A stretch of DNA of 64,000 nt, from contig JACVTC010000097.1 in NCBI GenBank assembly GCA_016946835.1, positions 65,001-129,000 of the forward strand, read 5' to 3'. Of this stretch, positions 59,100-64,000 are shown one piece after another (position 1 is the stretch's first letter; each line of letters starts with the position of its first letter). The translations under genes were made by a program, and so were the position numbers. Source of the DNA: Neocallimastix lanati (nom. inval.). Its lineage: Eukaryota > Neocallimastigomycota > Neocallimastigomycetes > Neocallimastigales > Neocallimastigaceae. Under the pieces are notes generated by a model. That model saw nothing but the letters and a program-made list of their open reading frames with translations. It did not search any database and had not been told where the DNA came from.

Positions 59100-61040
59100 C
59101 ATTGGATAGGCATTATGTTATCATGTATCTATTACAATAACCTTACTGAAAAAGATAGGCCTGAAAGTAATCCGAAAAGGGAACTAACTACTATTGTTGA
59201 GCAAGAGCACTCAGTAGAGGAAACCATAAGAAAAGTAGGACTAGAAAAGTTGTTAACTATCTGTGAGATAATTGATAAAGTATTATGGAGACTTAACAGA
59301 AGCTAGGGTTAGGTGAGTTACGGCTGCACATGGATTATAGAAAACTTAACCAAAGGACCAAAAGAAACACTAATCCTATTCTCAGGATTAGTTCTGTATT
59401 TGAAGCGATGAAAGGAGCTGTGGTATTCTCAAAGTTTGATCTCAAATCCGTATAAAACCTGGTAAGAATACGAGAAAGCGATGAATACAGGACAACCTTC
59501 AACACCAAGTTTGGGTACTTCGCTTCGAGCATTTAGTTATGCCGTTTGGGTGGACTAATGCACCAGCAGTGTTCCAAAGCTTAGTGAATGATATCTTTAT
59601 TGAGGATATAGGGAAGTATTGCCAATTTTAAATGAATGACGTAGTAGTACACTCAAGAATGTTTGAGGAACATGTACAACATGTTGGTACGATATTAAAG
59701 AAACCAATAGAAAATAAACTTGTAACTTAACAATCCAAATGTGAGCTATACAAGTTAAAAATATCCTTTTTAGGACATGTGGTCAAAAAAGTGTTGAAAC
59801 TGACTCAGAAAGAATTAAAGCCATGGCAGAATGGCCATAACCAGTGAATGTCAAACATATGCAAGCTTCTTAGACTTTTGCAATTATTATAGAAATTTCA
59901 TTATGAATTTTTCCGAAATAGAAAAACCGTTATTCAAAATGACTTCAAAATGGAATAATTCGATTGGACAGAAGATGGTTTAACCGTTTTTCACAAGTTA
60001 AAAGAAATGCTTACCTCTCTGTCAGTACTAGCTTACCCTGAATACGACAAACAGTTCTTTCTTGATTTGATGCTATTAATTATGCCATCGGAGGAGTGTT
60101 ATCCCAGAAAAATGATGATGGTACCTGTAAAGATTTAATAAATCTTTTAATACATTAAATAGTTTAATTTTTCGTACAATTAATTTATTTAATATATATG
60201 AAATTTTAATTTGTTTAATGTATATGAAATTCTTTAATATAAAATTTATTGAAATAAAATTTAATTATTTTTTAAATTGAAAATATTTTTTAATTAGTTT
60301 AGTTAGCTTAGTTTAATTTTAAGTAGTTAAATATTAATTTAGGAATAATCTTAAATAATTAATATTAATAATAGTTTTTCAATATTAAATATATAATTAA
60401 AATTATTATAAGTATTAAAATAATAAATAAAATAAATAGCTTAAAAAAATAATTTTAGTTTTAGTAAATTAATAAATAATAAAATTATTAATCAAAAATT
60501 TTTTGTTTATAAATAAATAGCTTTATATATATTATTAAATAACATCATATATTAATAATAAGAAAAAAAATAAATTGATGTAATTTTTCTCAATTAAAAC
60601 GATGTATTAGTTATTAACTATTTTACAGTTAATAACATAAGAGAAATTTATAATTAATAAAATAATTTATTAATAAAAGAAATTACTTATTTTTATTTGT
60701 TTAAATTGTTGTAGTGCTTTTATTGTTATAATCTGTTTTAATTGACGGATTTATTACAGTACCCTTCACCCAATATATTATTTTTCCAAAACCCTCAGTA
60801 AAGCAGAAGTAAACTACTCAATTACTGAAAAAGAACTGAAGTAACCCTAATTAATGAATGGAGGCATTAGATTCAAGGTACATAACACAATATTATTTTT
60901 TACAGGGACTACAGGAATTTGTTGTTCATTACAAAACCTCAGTTATTAGCTCCTAGGCAGATTAGATGGTAAGAAATATTCGTCATGTATTGGTTTGAAA
61001 TAGTTCATAGACCTAGGAAATAGAATAGTACTGGGATAGT
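59100..61040 (+). mobile_element. Gypsy-D: heavily decayed Ty3/gypsy element carrying a solo LTR
   Basis: Plus-strand remnants of the same family as gypsy-B: the KVGLEKLL...EIIDK segment (59.23 kb), reverse-transcriptase pieces (FDLKS, VMPFGW, CNYYRNF; 59.3-59.95 kb) and RNase H remnants on both sides of the inserted LTR (up to about 61.0 kb). No LTRs of its own are visible. Ten or more breaks; old. Confidence 0.75.
60126..60758. repeat. Solo LTR inserted in gypsy-D (TGTAAAGAT family)
   Basis: A 633-bp segment TGTAAAGATTTAATAAATC...GGATTTATTACA, flanked by the direct repeat GTACC (60121-60125 and 60759-60763). The RNase H coding of gypsy-D resumes directly after the right copy. It has the terminal hairpin AAAGATT/AATCTTT and the ATAATCTGTTTT block shared with two other LTRs here. 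Confidence 0.8.
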
Positions 61041-61184
61041 AAAAGCGGATTTTAATTAGTAAAATAAGAAATTTTTATTAATTAAAAATCGTTTTTACCA
61101 AAAAATTTAAAATTTATAATTTTAATAATAAATTATAATTAATTATTATTTTTGGAAATTTTTAAAAAAAAATAAATTTAATAA

Positions 61185-61450
61185 ATCAAAAAAAAAAAAT
61201 TATTTCGGATAATCTATCTGGTAAAACTACCATCAAAAATGATGAACTTAGCAGTAAATTAAAACATATAAACTTATAATTATATTTTATCAAAGAAAAT
61301 ATTAAAAATAATAAAGTTATCTTAGAACACATTAATACAGAAGATATAATTACGTACTCCTTAATTAAAAATGTTGATGAACTCAAGATGTCAAAGATTT
61401 CAAACCTAATTTTTGATAAATCAGAAAATTTAATTTTGACTTGGAGATGA
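61185..61450 (+). mobile_element. Copia-5: RNase H end fragment of a Ty1/copia element
   Basis: The plus strand reads NDELSSKLKHIN, FIKENIKNNKVILEHINTED, then LIKNV, the well-known end of copia RNase H (target pattern KHID...IREEI...NTEDMIADILTKPL). It is a short, broken fragment without LTR. Confidence 0.65.
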
Positions 61451-61555
61451 AAGTTAGAATAAAATGAAATTAAAATATAATGAATTTTAAAATGTATTAT
61501 TTAATTAAGAAGAGCAAAAAAATTATAAAATAGATAAATCAATAAGTAAGTAAAT

Positions 61556-62875
61556 GAATAAGAAAAGTAAGAACACAAAAACCTAAGACACCACTAGAAA
61601 AACTAACAGAAGTGCTTCATTGAATAGTTCGGTGAGAAGCGTGGTCGCAGAAAACGGTCCTATGCCTGTTGAAGTTCCTCCAGCCCGACATCAGAACACA
61701 GGAAACAAGAAAATCACGAGTGCTTCTGAGAAGCCAGCTGCATCAAAACCCAAACCAGTTGTGGCGTCTGAGAATGGTAAATCAGAAGCTACCCAAGGTG
61801 AGAGTTCGAGCAAGAACAACAGTGGTGGAGCCATGGACTTCGCTGCCTTGATAAACAAGTAAATTGAGGAATTTAGAAATATGCTACTCAGTAACCAGTA
61901 TCATATGGTATCAGGGCTGGAAGATATGCAGATCCAAAGTGGGACTAGATTTGTCAAACTTTGCAACTTCATTCCAGCTGTTGACCAACGATTTAAAGAA
62001 GTTGAAAGAAGGGTGGTTGAGGTGGAGACTACTAGTCAAATTAGAGTAGTTGAATTTCAAAAAGTTGAAGAATACCTATAATAGCAGATAGTTGAAGGTA
62101 AAATAAAGAAGCCGCTGTTGATAACGAATTAAAAAATATCGAAACCTATCTGGATTAGGGCTAGATGAAAGGAAAGTAATTACAACAAGACTTCGAAGAT
62201 AAAGGTCAAAAGATTAATAAGATTGAAGAATACTTGCATGCGAATCAAAAAAAAGGAAAAGATGTATCGTAAGGAGCTCGAAGAAAAGATAGAATAGTTA
62301 ATGGCTATAAAACTCAACAGCAGAAATCGAGTGCTCAGGAAAGTTAGCTTGGAAAACTCAAACATCTACAAGTAAACCCCTTCCCACTACATATAGATAC
62401 AAGAAAAGCTAGATTTATAAAGTATTATCAACCCACCCCACCTATACTTACAAAGAATGCGATGGAAGTTGTGATAATGACGGATGCGTAACCTGCGGAA
62501 TATGAAAGAGACCATCCCAATGTTAAATGGTGAAACGGAGGATGTAGAGTCATTTATAGACAGGCTGAAAAGGTACTTCGGTTAACATCAAAAGTACTAC
62601 CAGACCAAACCTTCTGCGATGCTGTACTATATTGAAGACCACATACGGGGAACAGATAAAAAGTGGTACCAGATTGATGAGGTATTCAAGAGAAAAGATG
62701 ACCCGCAACTACAAAGATTGATGGGACAGGTTACTGCAAAAATTTAAAAGTGAGCGAACTTTAGAAGAGGTTAAAACTACTATGCTTAAACATAGTAATG
62801 AATGCAGAAATGCCTATGAATACCCGAGTTCAATCGATTAAGCAGAACACTTCAGCTCAGATAACCTAGAGAAAA
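61556..62875 (+). mobile_element. Gypsy-E: gag region of a Ty3/gypsy element (gypsy-B family)
   Basis: The plus strand starts near 61556 (MNKKSKN), then a Pro/Ser/Lys-rich segment (VEVPPARHQNTGNKKITSAS), a coiled-coil (QRFKEVERRVVEVETT, VVEFQKVEEYL) and the core gag part (DVESFIDRLKRYFG, IEDHIRGTDKKWYQI, PEFNRLSRTLQL). Parts match gypsy-B gag on the other strand at 51.6 and 52.7-52.86 kb. It ends at an A-run at 62874. No pol follows. Several breaks; old. Confidence 0.7.
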
Positions 62876-62892
62876 AAAAAAAAAAAAAAAAA

Positions 62893-64000
62893 GAAATTAA
62901 ACAATATAAAGAATTTCAAGGAAAATATCACACTATATCTTTAGATTTATCATAGAATGTTCATTCTTTCAAAACTTTAAAGGACTATTTATCTTCAATT
63001 AATGAAGATTTGAAAATGGATATTGAAAAACTATATCCTAAATCTGAAGTATTAAATGATTATGATCATGGAATACATGAAAATTTAGAGAGATTATGTT
63101 TAGAGACAGGTAAAAAGTTTGTTTTTGTTTTTTGTTATTGATGAATGGGACTACATCATCAGCAGTAAAAAGTTTACATATAAAGAACGCAACGATTATC
63201 TATATTTTTTAAAGGATTTAAGAAAAGACCGTTCCTATTTAGCTTTTGTTTATATGACAGGAATAATACCAATTGCGGTAAGTTTTTCGTCTCCAATAAA
63301 TTGTTTTAGGGAATATTGTATGTTAAATGATAAAGAATATTATCAATATTTTGGATTTACAGAACAAGAAGTTCGAGATCTATGTAGTAAAAATAAAAAA
63401 TTAACCTTTGAAGATTTAGAAGATAGATATAATGGATATAAAGATTATAATAATGAAAAAAATTTTTTAATATATGGACCGTTATTCAAGTATTACATTC
63501 GAATAGAATTAAAAATTATTGGAACCGATCAGGACGTTATGATGAAGTGAAAATAATATTTAATTACGATATCGATGATGTAAAAGAAAATATTTTAGAA
63601 TTAATTAATGGTAATGAAATTGAAATAAAATTAGCAAATTATGGAGTAGTTAATATTCAAAATGAATTAGAAAAATAATGAAGAAGAGGATATCCAAGGA
63701 GAATCAGAAAATTATGAATATTTAAAGGAAGAATTATATTCAAAAATGGTTATTTTTGGATATTTAACATACTGTGATAGAAAAATTAGAAAAATATATC
63801 TATTCCAAATAAAGAATTGGAAGAAAAATTTATATATGCTTTAACAAAAAGAAGTGATACTCAAATTTTTTATGATATGATAAAGAATTCCAATGAAATA
63901 TTGTTAAGTGACATTAAATAAAAATGTCAAAAGAATATTGTTTAATATTTCTTATTAATGATAGACTTAATTATTATGAAAAGTTTTGATGTACCTTTTG
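62893..64000 (+). pseudogene. AAA-ATPase-like (DUF1703-type) protein, decayed, runs off the right edge
   Basis: Plus-strand coding traces of the AAA-ATPase-like family that is expanded in anaerobic fungi and gut microbes: FKTLKDYLSSINEDLKMDIE, ENLERLCLETGKKFVFV, a Walker B strand (FVIDEWDYIISSKKF), YLYFLKDLRKDRSYLAFVYM with TGIIPI, EYYQYFGFTEQEVRDLC, DRYNGY, then SGRYDEVKIIFNYDIDD and EIEIKLANYGVV from the middle region. The Walker A part lies upstream of the visible start and is missing. A TAG at about 62952, frame steps near 63120 (T-run), near 63540 and again near 63670 and 63800 break it. The family often couples the ATPase to a C-terminal PD-(D/E)XK nuclease domain, which would lie beyond the window. 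Its cellular role is not known. Confidence 0.68.

Noticed and set aside
61600-62400. Host coiled-coil protein
   Set aside because: The same segments occur in gypsy-B gag on the other strand, so it is the gag of a gypsy-family fossil.

Overview
This window looks like a nuclear contig from an extremely AT-rich eukaryote, most probably an anaerobic gut fungus (Neocallimastigomycota). The evidence is long A/T homopolymers and (AAT)n runs, short phase-consistent GT-AG introns, chitin-binding CBM18 modules, lineage-typical ankyrin proteins, an NRPS adenylation fragment, a PI-PLC, an AAA-ATPase-like gene and many Ty1/copia and Ty3/gypsy remnants. I cannot confirm the species, and no rRNA or intact tRNA gene was seen.

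0-21.7 kb and 27.5-35.3 kb hold sparse host genes and gene fragments: a UDP-galactose-type transporter running off the left edge; a VWA-CBM18 protein broken in its linker; an unexplained GC-rich island (3.58-4.17 kb); a Cys-rich secreted protein; an ankyrin array followed by a second ankyrin block and a trypsin-like peptidase (7.3-13.0 kb), which I infer to be one multi-exon gene; a PI-PLC carrying three in-frame stop codons; a Cys-rich membrane protein; an ABCA transporter remnant; a phospholipase A2-like/CBM18 remnant; a secreted membrane protein; a small membrane protein made of two tandem copies of one unit; and an NRPS adenylation fragment.

21.7-27.5 kb is a young Ty1/copia element with identical 271-bp LTRs and a TAAAA target duplication. 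From 37.5 kb to the right edge most recognisable sequence is retroelement fossil: copia pieces in both orientations, five gypsy remnants of at least three kinds, one full-length copia inserted into a gypsy, and solo LTRs inserted into both. Four insertions (two elements, two solo LTRs) plus a fifth solo LTR within copia-2 can be ordered by their target duplications. The window ends in a decayed AAA-ATPase-like gene.

The most interesting points are the inferred ankyrin-ankyrin-peptidase gene with an intact catalytic triad, the shared primer-binding site of the two copia elements (complementary to the anticodon arm of tRNA-Lys(CUU), implying half-tRNA priming), the internally duplicated membrane protein, the PI-PLC whose only defects are in-frame TAA/TAG codons, and the GC-rich island. 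Frameshifts in host genes often sit in homopolymers, so some may be assembly errors.
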